Source of the DNA: Clavibacter zhangzhiyongii
GTDB lineage: Bacteria; Actinomycetota; Actinomycetes; Actinomycetales; Microbacteriaceae
Length of the DNA: 64,000 nt
Direction of reading: 5' to 3'
Assembly: GCF_014775655.1 (NCBI RefSeq)
Contig: NZ_CP061274.1
Coordinates: 744,001-808,000 of the forward strand
Part shown: positions 26,251 through 36,562 of the stretch, in pieces
How the letters are laid out: each line of letters starts with the position of its first letter
Position numbering within the stretch: the first letter of the stretch is position 1
The notes under the pieces: generated by a model
Told to the model about the DNA's origin: nothing
Database searches by the model: none
Seen by the model: only the letters and a program-made list of their open reading frames with translations
Position numbers and translations under genes: made by a program

Positions 26251-27414
26251 ATGGCCCTCCCACCCATGAGGTCGCGCGCCCGCGCGCGCACGCACGCCGC
26301 CGTCCGCCCCGCCGCGGAACCCGCCGCCCCGGCAGCAGGCCGCCCCCGCTTCGAGTGGATCGACGCGGGCAAGGGCGCCTGCATGGTCCTCGTCGTCCTC
26401 CTGCACCTCTCCCTCATGTACGAGAACGAGGTGAACGAGGGCGCCGCCGCGCTGTGGTGGGACGTCAGCTCCGCGTTCGCGCCCCTGCGCATGCCCCTGT
26501 TCTTCTTCATCTCCGGCTTCCTCGCGACGCGCGCGGTCCAGCGGCCGCTCGGGATGACCCGCGGCCGGACCCTCGGCATCTACTCCGTCTACGCCCTCTG
26601 GACCCTGCTCTTCCTCGCGCGGCTGTTCGTGCCGCAGGCGCGCGGCGGCGGCGCGGCGCCGATGCCGGGCGAGCTCGCGCTCAGCCTCGTGCTGCCGACC
26701 TCCTACTGGTACCTGTGGGCGCTGCCCGTGTTCTTCCTCGTCGCCTGGGCCTGCACCCGGCTCCTCGGCGCGCACCGGGCGTGGGCGCTGATCCCGTTCG
26801 CGGTGCTCGCCGGCGCCGCCCCGCTCCTGAAGCCCCTCACGGCGGGCCTCCTCACGGAGCCGATGGACGCGGTCAAGCTCAGCTCCATCGCGGCGAACCT
26901 CGTGTGGTTCTACGCGGGCGTCGTCGGGCGCGACGCCTGGCTGTCGCTCATGCGCCGGGCGACGCCCTTCACGGCGGTCCTCGCGGTGGTCGCCTACGCG
27001 GCCGTCTTCGCCGCGCTCCGCGCCACCGGGAACGGCCTGATCCTGACCTTCGCCATCGCCGCCGTCGCGCTGGTCGCCAGCAACCAGGTGCTCGCCGTCG
27101 TCGGCATGGCGAACCCGCTGTCCCGGGCCCTGCGCTGGGTCGGACGGCAGACGCTGCCCGTGTACGTCTTCCACATCTTCCTGGTCTCCGCCCTGAGCGC
27201 CGCCCTGAAGCTGACGGGCCTCGTGCCCGTCCTCCAGCAGCACACGCAGGTGTGGGGCGCGATCCTGCCCATCGCGCTGCTGGTGCCCGTCGTGGTCGCG
27301 AGCCGGATCATCGGCGCCGCCGTCCTGGGCGGCCCGCTGCGCTGGACGCTCGAGGGCCCGCGCTGGCTCACGGCGAGCCGCACCCCCGTCCCCGCGGACG
27401 CGCGGCGCGACTGA
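26251..27414 (+). CDS. Acyltransferase-3 family membrane protein
   Basis: The 387-residue protein has about ten hydrophobic helices. The entry segment FEWIDAGKGACMVLVVLLHLSLM (~34-56) has the conserved Asp and His of acyltransferase-3 proteins, followed by MPLFFFISGFLATRA, another family hallmark. Family members transfer acetyl or other acyl groups to sugars or lipids at the membrane. AGAGAAGAG precedes ATG 26251. It is monocistronic and not in the polysaccharide locus, but could modify surface glycans; that is inference. Confidence 0.88.
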   Translation: MALPPMRSRARARTHAAVRPAAEPAAPAAGRPRFEWIDAGKGACMVLVVLLHLSLMYENEVNEGAAALWWDVSSAFAPLRMPLFFFISGFLATRAVQRPLGMTRGRTLGIYSVYALWTLLFLARLFVPQARGGGAAPMPGELALSLVLPTSYWYLWALPVFFLVAWACTRLLGAHRAWALIPFAVLAGAAPLLKPLTAGLLTEPMDAVKLSSIAANLVWFYAGVVGRDAWLSLMRRATPFTAVLAVVAYAAVFAALRATGNGLILTFAIAAVALVASNQVLAVVGMANPLSRALRWVGRQTLPVYVFHIFLVSALSAALKLTGLVPVLQQHTQVWGAILPIALLVPVVVASRIIGAAVLGGPLRWTLEGPRWLTASRTPVPADARRD

Positions 27415-27460
27415 CCCGCGACGCGCGGACGCGCGAGCGCCGCCGGGCCAGGCTGGGTCC

Positions 27461-27994
27461 ATGACGCGACTCGAGGCCGTCCGCGGCGACATCTCCCGGC
27501 AGGACGTCGACGCGATCGTCAACGCCGCGAACTCGTCGCTCCTCGGCGGCGGGGGAGTGGACGGCGCGATCCACCGCGCGGCCGGCCCCGAGCTCCTCGC
27601 CGCGTGCCGCCGGCTCCGCGCCGAGCAGCTGCCCGACGGCCTGCCCGCGGGCGACGCCGTCGCGACGCCCGGCTTCCGCCTGCCCGCGCGGCACGTGATC
27701 CACACGGTCGGCCCCGTCTGGTCGGCCTCCCACGACCGCACGCCCGTGCTCCGCAGCGCCTACCGCCGGTGCGTCGAGGTGGCGGCGGGCATCGGGATCC
27801 GCAGCATGGCGTTCCCCGCGGTCTCGGCCGGCGTCTACGGATGGCCGGTGGACGATGCGGCGCGGGTCGCGGTGGCCGCCGTGCGCGAGGCGCTCGCCGA
27901 CGGCGCGGGCGACGGGATCGAGCTGGTGCGCTTCGTCCTGTACTCGGACCCGGTGCTCGCGGAGTTCGAGGCGGCGCTCGCCGCGGGCGCCTGA
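27461..27994 (+). CDS. Macrodomain protein (ADP-ribosyl/O-acetyl-ADP-ribose hydrolase type)
   Basis: The 177-residue protein is a single MacroD-type domain. It starts MTRLEAVRGDISRQDVDAIVNAANSS; the catalytic loop NAANSSLLGGGGVDGAIHRAAG lies at ~22-43, the VIHTVGPVW segment near 84, and the second ribose-binding loop FPAVSAGVYGWP near 118. MacroD enzymes remove ADP-ribose from proteins or nucleic acids or deacetylate O-acetyl-ADP-ribose. All glycine-loop residues look intact. There is no toxin-like ADP-ribosyltransferase gene next to it, so it is probably housekeeping. Confidence 0.93.
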   Translation: MTRLEAVRGDISRQDVDAIVNAANSSLLGGGGVDGAIHRAAGPELLAACRRLRAEQLPDGLPAGDAVATPGFRLPARHVIHTVGPVWSASHDRTPVLRSAYRRCVEVAAGIGIRSMAFPAVSAGVYGWPVDDAARVAVAAVREALADGAGDGIELVRFVLYSDPVLAEFEAALAAGA

Positions 27995-28090
27995 CGCGGC
28001 ACCCGGACGACGACGCGGGCGAGGGCACCGGCGACGGCCCGGCCCGGGAAGCAGGAAGCCGGCCCTGCCGTCGAGAACGGGGACCGGCTG

Positions 28091-28166
28091 TGGTGCCTGG
28101 ACGCGGCGTCGATCCGCGGACCTTTCGATTTTCAGTCGAACGCTCTACCAACTGAGCTACCCAGGC
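28091..28166 (-). tRNA. tRNA-Phe (GAA)
   Basis: The reverse complement folds into a full cloverleaf: acceptor GCCTGGG/TCCAGGC, D arm GCTC/GAGC, anticodon arm TTCGA-CTGAAAA-TCGAA with anticodon GAA, variable loop AGGTC, T stem CGCGG/CCGCG, discriminator A and encoded CCA. The T loop reads ATCGACG, so the usual T at position 54 is A. Confidence 0.95.
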
Positions 28167-28202
28167 GAGCGGGCGACTTCGAGAAGACGCCCACATCGGA
28201 CA

Positions 28203-28228
28203 GAAGCCCTCTCGTGTGAGAGGGCTTC
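28203..28228 (-). other. Perfect hairpin between tRNA-Asp and tRNA-Phe
   Basis: An 11-bp perfect inverted repeat (GAAGCCCTCTC / GAGAGGGCTTC) with a four-base loop lies in the spacer. In the minus-strand transcript it is followed by TGTCC and no T-run. It may be a processing signal or a weak attenuator. Confidence 0.6.
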
Positions 28229-28235
28229 CCATCCG

Positions 28236-28312
28236 TGGCGACCCTGACGGGACTTGAACCCGCGACCTCCGCCGTGACAGGGCGGCACGCTAACCAGCTG
28301 CGCTACAGGGCC
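28236..28312 (-). tRNA. tRNA-Asp (GTC)
   Basis: The 77-base cloverleaf on the minus strand has acceptor GGCCCTG/CAGGGTC, anticodon arm CCGCC-CTGTCAC-GGCGG with anticodon GTC, a standard T loop TTCAAGT, and encoded CCA. It is the middle gene of the Glu-Asp-Phe cluster. Confidence 0.97.
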
Positions 28313-28331
28313 TTGCGTGTCGACTGCTGAA

Positions 28332-28407
28332 TGGTGACCCCAACGGGATTCGAACCCGTGTTAGCGCCGTGAAAGGGCGCCGTCCTAGGCCGCTAAACGA
28401 TGGGGCC
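28332..28407 (-). tRNA. tRNA-Glu (TTC)
   Basis: The 76-base cloverleaf on the minus strand has acceptor GGCCCCA/TGGGGTC, anticodon arm GCGCC-CTTTCAC-GGCGC with anticodon TTC, a standard T loop TTCGAAT, and encoded CCA. It is the promoter-proximal gene of the cluster. Confidence 0.97.
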
Positions 28408-28448
28408 GCTCGCCCTGGTCTCCCAGGCCTCGCAGCAACCGACACGTC

Positions 28449-28478
28449 AGCATAACCGCACTCCGGGCGAGGACTCAA
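28449..28478 (-). promoter_or_regulatory. Promoter of the Glu-Asp-Phe tRNA cluster
   Basis: On the minus strand, TTGAGT (28473-28478) and TATGCT (28449-28454) are separated by 18 bases. Predicted start of transcription is about 35 bases before tRNA-Glu. This is one of the best sigma-70-like matches in the window. Confidence 0.65.
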
Positions 28479-28857
28479 ATCGGCCGCGCGGGCGGATGCG
28501 CGAACCCCGCGGTGATGCGGATCGCGCGGCGTGTCGGCCCTCCCGCTCCGCTGCCGCGCGGGCTCCGCACGGGCTCCGCACGGCTGCGGAGCGGCCGACC
28601 TGCCGAGCCCCTGCGAGCTCCGCGACACGGGCCGCGCCCTGCCCCGTCGATCCCCGTCCGCCGGGTTAGCCTTCGCTCGACCCTCCTGGGGGACGGGGAA
28701 CCCGCGCGGATCCCCGCGTCCGCGCGCTGTGCGCCGCGGATCCCCGTTGTTACTGTGAGAGCCGGCGACGGTGCGGCGGATGCGATCCGCCCTCCCCGAC
28801 GGCCCCGCGGGGAGGCGAAGCCGGCCCGCCGCCGGGCGACACGATGATCGGGAGCAC
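28479..28857 (+). promoter_or_regulatory. Long structured leader of the M23 peptidase gene
   Basis: No gene is visible here. A -10-like TAGCCT lies near 28668. The following ~180 bases hold strong hairpins, including GGCGGAT-GCG-ATCCGCC (28775-28791) and CCTCCCC/GGGGAGG (28791-28815), before GGGAG and the start codon. A long folded 5' leader suggests RNA-level control. I could not match it convincingly to a known riboswitch. Confidence 0.35.
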
Positions 28858-30153
28858 ATGAACCACCACCTCGTCCGCAGCGCACGCCGCTCCGGCGCCC
28901 CGCGATCAGGACCCCGCACCCGGCGCGGGCTGCAGGCGATCGTGGCGGTGGTCGCGGTGCTCCTCACCGGGTCGATCGCCGCTCCCGCCCACGCCGAGAC
29001 GTTCGCCTCCTGGGACGACGTCCAGAGGGCGCGCGGCGACGAGCAGGCGCAGCAGGAGCTCGTGAAGCGGATCGACGACGAGATCGCCTCCCTCCAGCAG
29101 CGCGTGACCGACGCGCAGGCCCTCGTGGTCCAGCGCGGCGACGAGCACGACAAGGCGCAGCAGGCGGCCGACGACAAGCACGAGGACACCGTCCAGCTCC
29201 AGCAGAAGGTGGACGACGCCGACGCGAAGGCCACGAGGTCGCAGGAGCAGGCGGCGGGCCTCGCCAAGCAGCTCATGCGCTCCGGCGGCCAGAACCTCTC
29301 CGGGACGCTCCTGCTCAGCGAGGGCGACGGCACCGACGACCTCCTCGACAAGCTCGGCACCATGAGCAAGGTCGCCGAGAAGAGCGACCAGATCTACGCG
29401 ATCGCGCTCCAGGACCGCAACGCCGCGAAGTCCCTCAGCGACCAGGCGCAGGTCGCCCTCACCGAGCTCGACGCGCTGAAGGCCAAGGCCGAGCAGCTGC
29501 TCCAGGACGCGGCGCAGGCGCAGGCCGACCTCGAGCAGGCGCTCGAGGACCAGAACGTGCAGAAGGCCGACGCCGACGCGAAGCTCGCGGTGATGGCGGA
29601 GGACCGCGAGGCCACGGAGGACGACTACCAGGCCGGCGTCCGCAAGCGCCAGGCCGACGCCGACGCGCTCGCGGCCAGCCAGGGCGGCGCGGGCGGCGAC
29701 GTCTCGCCCGGCGCGATCAGCGCCTCCGGCTACACGGCGCCCCTCCCCGGCGCGAACACGAGCGGCTACTTCGGTCCGCGCTTCCACCCCATCCAGCACC
29801 GCATGATCTTCCACGCCGGCGAGGACCTCGTCCGCGGCGCCACCTGCGGCGCGACCCAGTATGCGGCCCACTCCGGCACCGTCACGTTCGCGGGCTGGAA
29901 CGGCGGCTACGGCAACTACGTCCGCATCGACCACGGCGGCGGCGTCTCCTCCGCGTACGGCCACATCATGAACGGCGGCACCCTGGTGCGGAACGGCCAG
30001 CAGGTCGTCGCGGGCCAGCCCATCGCCCGCACAGGCACCACCGGCGGCTCCACCGGCTGCCACCTCCACTTCGAGATCCGCATCAACGGGAACGCCGTCG
30101 ACCCGGTGGCGTTCATGCACGGCCAGGGCGTCTCCATCACGAGCACGCATTGA
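28858..30153 (+). CDS. Coiled-coil M23 peptidoglycan endopeptidase
   Basis: The 431-residue protein starts at ATG 28858 after GGGAG. A signal peptide ends at AHA-ET (~47). Residues ~50-275 are a long Gln/Ala/Asp-rich coiled coil starting SWDDVQRARGDEQAQQEL. The LytM/M23 domain (~290-425) has the zinc ligands in HAGEDL (H near 319) and HLHFEI (near 402). M23 enzymes cut peptide cross-bridges in the wall; the coiled coil usually controls activation, as in EnvC-like proteins. It is 13 bases ahead of a paralogue that shares the coiled coil but has an NlpC/P60 catalytic domain. Confidence 0.92.
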   Translation: MNHHLVRSARRSGAPRSGPRTRRGLQAIVAVVAVLLTGSIAAPAHAETFASWDDVQRARGDEQAQQELVKRIDDEIASLQQRVTDAQALVVQRGDEHDKAQQAADDKHEDTVQLQQKVDDADAKATRSQEQAAGLAKQLMRSGGQNLSGTLLLSEGDGTDDLLDKLGTMSKVAEKSDQIYAIALQDRNAAKSLSDQAQVALTELDALKAKAEQLLQDAAQAQADLEQALEDQNVQKADADAKLAVMAEDREATEDDYQAGVRKRQADADALAASQGGAGGDVSPGAISASGYTAPLPGANTSGYFGPRFHPIQHRMIFHAGEDLVRGATCGATQYAAHSGTVTFAGWNGGYGNYVRIDHGGGVSSAYGHIMNGGTLVRNGQQVVAGQPIARTGTTGGSTGCHLHFEIRINGNAVDPVAFMHGQGVSITSTH

Positions 30154-30166
30154 CATGAGGAACGAC

Positions 30167-31567
30167 ATGACCCACCTCCGCCCGACCACGGTCGTCATCT
30201 CCACGCTCGCCGTGGGCGTGATCGCGGTCTCCAGCGGCGTCGCCGCCCAGACGGCGTTCGCCGCCACCGACTACCCCTCCTGGGCCGACGTGCAGGCCGC
30301 GAAGGCGAACCAGGCCGACACGCAGGCCGCCATCGACCGCGTGACGGAGCTCGTCACCGGGCTCCAGGAGTCGGCCGACCAGGCCAACACGGCCGCGATG
30401 GTCGCGGGCGAGGGGTACGCCGAGGCGCAGGCCGCGCACGACGCGCAGGCCCAGAAGCTCGCGCGCCTGGAGAAGAAGGCGGAGGAGGCGCAGGCCACCG
30501 CCCTCACGAGCCGGATGCGCGCCGGGCTCCTCGCGAGCCACCTCGCGCGCGCCGGCGGCCAGGACATCACCGCGAGCCTGTTCACCTCCGACGGCGAGGA
30601 CGCGGACGAGCTGCTGCGCTCGCTCGGCACCATGTCCAAGCTCTCCGAGAGCACGCAGACCGTGTACCAGCAGGCCCTCGCGGACCGCAACAGCGCGGCG
30701 TCGCTCAGCGACCAGGCGCAGGTCGCCAAGGACGAGCTCGGCCGTCTCGCGGACGAGGCGAAGGAGTCGCTCGCCGCCGCGGAGTCGGCCGCCGCGACGG
30801 CCGCGTCCGCCGTGGCCGAGCAGACGCGCAACAGCGAGCAGCTCATCGCGCAGCTGGCGCTCCTCAAGGACTCGACCGCCGAGGTCGAGGCGGCGTACAT
30901 CCAGAGCATCACGCAGCCGCCCATCCCGGCGGCGCCCACGGGCGGCGGCTCGTCGAACGGCGGCGGCGGCGGTTCCTCGAACGGCGGGGGCTCGTCCTCC
31001 GGCGGCGGGTCCTCCAGCGGCGGCGGCGGATCCACGTCGGGCGGCGGATCCAGCGCCCCGGCCCAGCCCGCCCCGTCGCGCCCCCAGCCGGCGCCCGCGC
31101 AGCCCGCCCCGGCCCCCGCGCCGCAGCAGCCGCAGCCCTCGCGGCCCGCCCCGGCGCCGGCCCCCGCCCCGGCCCCGGCGCCCGCGCCCTCGGGCAACGC
31201 CGCGCAGGTCGCCATCGCGTTCGCCAAGGCCCAGCTCGGCGAGGCGTACGTCTTCGGCGGCGAGGGCAACGGCTGGGACTGCTCCGGGCTCGTGATGATG
31301 TCGTACCGCGCGGCCGGCATCAACGTGGGCGGCCACTCGGTCAGCTCGCAGTACAACCAGATGCAGGCGCAGGGCCGGCTCGTCCCGTTCTCGCAGCGGC
31401 AGGCGGGCGACATCGTCTTCTGGCGCAACGGCGGCGGCTTCTACCACAACGCCATCTCGCTGGGCGGCGACACCATCATCGCGGCGCCCAAGCCCGGCGA
31501 CGTCGTGAAGATCCAGGGCCTCTGGGGCGGCAGCGACCTCATGCCCTACGTCGGCCGACCCGGCTGA
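30167..31567 (+). CDS. Coiled-coil NlpC/P60 peptidoglycan hydrolase
   Basis: I prefer ATG 30167, preceded by TGAGGA, over ATG 30155, which has no ribosome site. The 466-residue protein has a signal peptide ending AFA-AT (~36), a coiled coil (~40-255) homologous to the upstream gene, and a long Gly/Ser then Pro/Ala linker (~260-343). The NlpC/P60 domain (~345-466) has the catalytic Cys in NGWDCSGLVM (near 371) and the His in FYHNAISL (near 426). RipA-like enzymes of this kind cut stem peptides during cell separation. It is almost surely co-transcribed with the M23 gene. Confidence 0.92.
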   Translation: MTHLRPTTVVISTLAVGVIAVSSGVAAQTAFAATDYPSWADVQAAKANQADTQAAIDRVTELVTGLQESADQANTAAMVAGEGYAEAQAAHDAQAQKLARLEKKAEEAQATALTSRMRAGLLASHLARAGGQDITASLFTSDGEDADELLRSLGTMSKLSESTQTVYQQALADRNSAASLSDQAQVAKDELGRLADEAKESLAAAESAAATAASAVAEQTRNSEQLIAQLALLKDSTAEVEAAYIQSITQPPIPAAPTGGGSSNGGGGGSSNGGGSSSGGGSSSGGGGSTSGGGSSAPAQPAPSRPQPAPAQPAPAPAPQQPQPSRPAPAPAPAPAPAPAPSGNAAQVAIAFAKAQLGEAYVFGGEGNGWDCSGLVMMSYRAAGINVGGHSVSSQYNQMQAQGRLVPFSQRQAGDIVFWRNGGGFYHNAISLGGDTIIAAPKPGDVVKIQGLWGGSDLMPYVGRPG

Positions 31568-31589
31568 TCCGCCGAACACCCCGGACGCG

Positions 31590-31631
31590 ACGACGCCCGC
31601 CTCACCGCATCGGATGCGGGGCGGGCGTCGT
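31590..31631. terminator. Hairpin between convergent NlpC/P60 and ppa genes
   Basis: Arms ACGACGCCCGCC and GGCGGGCGTCGT (31590-31601, 31620-31631) are perfect complements and enclose an inner CCGCAT/ATGCGG stem. The position suits both convergent genes. Confidence 0.7.
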
Positions 31632-31652
31632 GGCGTCAGGGGGTGACGGGGA

Positions 31653-32180
31653 TCAGGCGTCCTCGTCCGGCTCGCCGGCGTGGCCGTCGTGGCCGCCCTC
31701 GGCCTGCAGCTTCTCGAAGCCCGCCTGCACGATGCGCTCGGCCTCGGCCGCGTCGCCCCAGCCCTCGGTCTTGACCCACTTGCCGGGCTCGAGGTCCTTG
31801 TAGTGCTCGAAGAAGTGCTCGATCTCCTTGCGGGTCTGCTCGGGCACGTCCGTGAGGTCCTGGATGTGGGCCCAGCGCGGGTCCTTCGCGGGGACGCCGA
31901 TGACCTTGGAGTCGATGCCGGCCTCGTCGCTCATGTTGAACACGCCCACGGGGCGGATGGAGACGCCCACGCCCGGGAAGACCGGGTACTCGAGCAGCAC
32001 GAGCACGTCGACGGGGTCGCCGTCGAGGCCGAGCGTGTTCTCGAAGTAGCCGTAGTCGGTGGGGTAGACGAACGACGTGAAGAGCACGCGGTCGAGGTAC
32101 ACGCGGCCCGTCTCGTGGTCGACCTCGTACTTGTTGCGGGACCCCTTGGGGATTTCGACGACGACGTCGTAGCTGGCCAT
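31653..32180 (-). CDS. ppa: Inorganic pyrophosphatase (family I)
   Basis: The 175-residue cytosolic enzyme hydrolyses pyrophosphate to phosphate and pulls biosynthetic reactions forward. The family signature [10 protein letters not shown] with metal-binding aspartates follows [22 protein letters not shown] near the start and KTEGWGD near the end are also typical. ATG 32180 follows GAGGAG. The last 15 residues are an acidic/His-rich tail. It is divergent from tilS by about 50 bases, an arrangement common in Actinobacteria. Confidence 0.96.
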   Translation of the reverse strand: MASYDVVVEIPKGSRNKYEVDHETGRVYLDRVLFTSFVYPTDYGYFENTLGLDGDPVDVLVLLEYPVFPGVGVSIRPVGVFNMSDEAGIDSKVIGVPAKDPRWAHIQDLTDVPEQTRKEIEHFFEHYKDLEPGKWVKTEGWGDAAEAERIVQAGFEKLQAEGGHDGHAGEPDEDA

Positions 32181-32222
32181 GCGCGTGCTCCTCGTGGTTC
32201 TGACGTGGGCGGGATGCTGCCA

Positions 32223-32228
32223 TAACGT
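32223..32228 (+). promoter_or_regulatory. -10-like box directly ahead of tilS
   Basis: TAACGT lies six bases before ATG 32235 and no ribosome site is present. This geometry would start the mRNA at or next to the A of ATG, giving a leaderless transcript. Confidence 0.4.
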
Positions 32229-32234
32229 TAGTGG

Positions 32235-33260
32235 ATGCCCTCCGAGCGCCCCCGTCTCACGCCCGCCGTCGCGGACCTCCGGCGGGCGGTGCGGGAGGCG
32301 CTCGCGACGCTCGACGCGTCCTCGTCCGGCCCCGTCCTCGTCGCGCTCTCGGGCGGCGCCGACTCGCTCGCGCTGGCCGCGGCCACGGCCTTCGAGGCGC
32401 CGCGGGCGGGCGTCGCGGCGGGCGCCGTCGTCGTCGACCACGGGCTGCAGGACGGATCCGCCGAGGTGGCCGCGCGCGCCGCCGACGCCGCGCGGGCCCT
32501 CGGCCTCGACCCCGTCGTCGTCACGCGCGTGCGGGTCGAGCCCGCCGCCCGGGGGCCCGAGGCGGCCGCCCGCGCGGCGCGCTACGCGGCCCTCGAGGAC
32601 GCGCTCCTCCGGACGGGATCCCGCGCCCTGCTCCTCGCGCACACCCTCGACGACCAGGCCGAGACCGTGCTGCTCGGCCTCGCCCGCGGATCCGGCGCGA
32701 CCAGCCTCCACGGCATGGCCCGCTCCGCGCCCGCGCAGACGGCCGGCGCCGTCCACCTCCGGCCGCTGCTCGGGATCCGCGCGGCCGTCACGCGCGCCGC
32801 CTGCGCCGACCAGGGCCTCGAGCCGTGGCAGGACCCGCACAACGCCGACCCCGCCTACGCCCGCGTCCGCGTGCGCCACGACGTGCTGCCCGTGCTCGAG
32901 CGCGAGCTCGGCCCCGGCATCGCGGAGGCCCTCGCCCGCACCGCCGACCAGCTCCGCGAGGACGACGACGCGCTCGAGCACTTCGCCGCCGAGATGGTGG
33001 AGGAGATCGCCGACCACGCCGAGGCCGGCATCTCGCTGGAGGTGGCCTCGCTCCGCGCCGCGCCGCCCGCGCTCCGGCACCGCCTGATCCGCCTCGCCGC
33101 CCGCGAGGAGTTCGCCGCGCACCTGTCCCGCACGCACGTGCTGGAGGTCGCGCGGCTCGTCACCGACTGGCGCGGGCAGGGACCGGTCGACCTGCCGGGC
33201 GTTAGGGTCGTACGGGAGGGCGGACTGCTCGTCCTCCGCGCCCGGACGACGGAAGAGTGA
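32235..33260 (+). CDS. tilS: tRNA(Ile)-lysidine synthase
   Basis: The 341-residue enzyme adds lysine to C34 of the tRNA-Ile CAU anticodon, converting its decoding to AUA. The PP-loop ATP-binding motif [13 protein letters not shown] lies at ~35-47, and the second family motif [23 protein letters not shown] near 134-157. [17 protein letters not shown] near 200 is a TilS hallmark. The C-terminal substrate-recognition domains are short, as in many Actinobacteria. It is followed one base later by hpt. Confidence 0.95.
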   Translation: MPSERPRLTPAVADLRRAVREALATLDASSSGPVLVALSGGADSLALAAATAFEAPRAGVAAGAVVVDHGLQDGSAEVAARAADAARALGLDPVVVTRVRVEPAARGPEAAARAARYAALEDALLRTGSRALLLAHTLDDQAETVLLGLARGSGATSLHGMARSAPAQTAGAVHLRPLLGIRAAVTRAACADQGLEPWQDPHNADPAYARVRVRHDVLPVLERELGPGIAEALARTADQLREDDDALEHFAAEMVEEIADHAEAGISLEVASLRAAPPALRHRLIRLAAREEFAAHLSRTHVLEVARLVTDWRGQGPVDLPGVRVVREGGLLVLRARTTEE

Positions 33261-33261
33261 C

Positions 33262-33813
33262 ATGAGATCCACCGAGATCGCCCAGGACCTGACCGAGGTC
33301 CTCCACACCGAGGAGGAGATCCACGGCCGCATCGCCGAGATGTGCCGCGACATCGAGCGGGACTACGCGGGGGAGGAGCTCCTGCTCGTCGGCGTCCTCA
33401 AGGGCGCGGTGATGGTCATGGCCGACCTCGCGCGCGAGCTGGAGCTGCCGATCCACATGGACTGGATGGCCGTGAGCTCCTACGGCTCCGGCACCAAGTC
33501 GAGCGGCGTCGTCCGCATCCTCAAGGACCTCGACGCCGACCTCTCGGGTCGCCGCGTGCTCATCGTCGAGGACATCATCGACTCCGGCCTCACGCTCTCC
33601 TGGCTGCTGGCGAACCTCCGCTCCCGCGGCGCCGCCAGCGTCGAGGTGTGCGCCCTGCTGCGCAAGCCCGAGGCCGCGAAGATCGCGGTCGACGTCAAGT
33701 ACGTGGGCTTCGAGATCCCGGACGACTTCGTCATCGGCTACGGCCTCGACTACGCGGAGCGCTACCGGAACCTGCGCGACGTGGCGATCCTCGCGCCGCA
33801 CGTCTACAGCTGA
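33262..33813 (+). CDS. hpt: Hypoxanthine phosphoribosyltransferase
   Basis: The 183-residue purine salvage enzyme converts hypoxanthine or guanine plus PRPP to IMP or GMP. The PRPP-binding signature [18 protein letters not shown] lies near 97-114, the flexible catalytic loop [15 protein letters not shown] near 73-87, and the base-binding region [21 protein letters not shown] near 148-168. The start ATG is one base after the tilS stop. The tilS-hpt-ftsH order is widely conserved in bacteria. Confidence 0.96.
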   Translation: MRSTEIAQDLTEVLHTEEEIHGRIAEMCRDIERDYAGEELLLVGVLKGAVMVMADLARELELPIHMDWMAVSSYGSGTKSSGVVRILKDLDADLSGRRVLIVEDIIDSGLTLSWLLANLRSRGAASVEVCALLRKPEAAKIAVDVKYVGFEIPDDFVIGYGLDYAERYRNLRDVAILAPHVYS

Positions 33814-33970
33814 CGCGCCCCGCTCCTCGCACGCCGCTGACGGCCGCCGCACGTTCGGCTGGCGGCGAACACCACGGCGTCGCCCAGACTGCCGCTTGTA
33901 TCCTCGGAACATCTCGTCGCCGTACGGCGCGGCACGGGCAGAAAGGTGTCGGGCCCGCGCCCCTACGCTC

Positions 33971-35971
<2,001 letters not shown>

Positions 35972-35975
35972 TCCG

Positions 35976-36560
35976 GTGGGCGTCGATCGGGCGCGCATCG
36001 AGGCGGCCGTCACCGAGCTGATCCACGCGATCGGCGAGGACCCGGGCCGGGAGGGCCTCGCGACCACCCCGGCGCGGGTAGCCGAGGCGTACGCGGAGTT
36101 CTTCGCGGGTGTCGGCGCGGACCCGCTCCGGCACCTGCGCGAGACCTTCCCGCTGCCGGAGACGGACGCGGCGCCGCAGCCCGTCATCGTCACCGGCATC
36201 GCGTTCCGCTCCATCTGCGAGCACCACCTGCTGCCGTTCACCGGTGTCGCCCACCTGGCCTACGTGCCGGGCGAGCGGATCGTCGGCCTCGGCCGCCTGC
36301 CGCGCGTGGTCGACGACCTCGCCTCGCGCCCGCAGATGCAGGAGCGGCTGGGCGAGCAGATCGCCGAGGCCCTCGAGGAGGGGCTCGGCGCGCGCGGCGT
36401 CGCCGTGATCCTCGACGCGACGCACGGCTGCGTCACCGCGCGCGGCACCCGTCAGGCCGGGAGCACGACCATCACGATCGCGGCGCGCGGCTCCCTCGCC
36501 GAGCCGTCGGCCCGCGCCGAGGTGCTCGCGCTGCTGCCCGCCGCCGCCGGTCGGGGCTGA
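35976..36560 (+). CDS. folE: GTP cyclohydrolase I
   Basis: The 194-residue enzyme converts GTP to dihydroneopterin triphosphate, the first folate step. Zinc ligands are visible in ICEHHLLPF (Cys and His near 75-78) and in the late HGCVTARG cysteine (near 150). GREGLATTPARVAEAY near the N-terminus is family-typical. GTG 35976 is four bases after ftsH. It leads a folate operon that continues with folP three bases downstream. Confidence 0.95.
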   Translation: MGVDRARIEAAVTELIHAIGEDPGREGLATTPARVAEAYAEFFAGVGADPLRHLRETFPLPETDAAPQPVIVTGIAFRSICEHHLLPFTGVAHLAYVPGERIVGLGRLPRVVDDLASRPQMQERLGEQIAEALEEGLGARGVAVILDATHGCVTARGTRQAGSTTITIAARGSLAEPSARAEVLALLPAAAGRG

Positions 36561-36562
36561 CC

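Noticed and set aside
28479..28857. A firm c-di-AMP (ydaO) riboswitch call
   Set aside because: Some sequence blocks look similar but the order and the closing helix could not be matched by eye, so it is listed only as a structured leader.
29813..29827. M23 motif HAGED instead of the more common HxGxD spelling, suspected inactive enzyme
   Set aside because: The zinc-binding His and Asp are still four apart and HLHFE is intact, so an active enzyme is the simpler reading.
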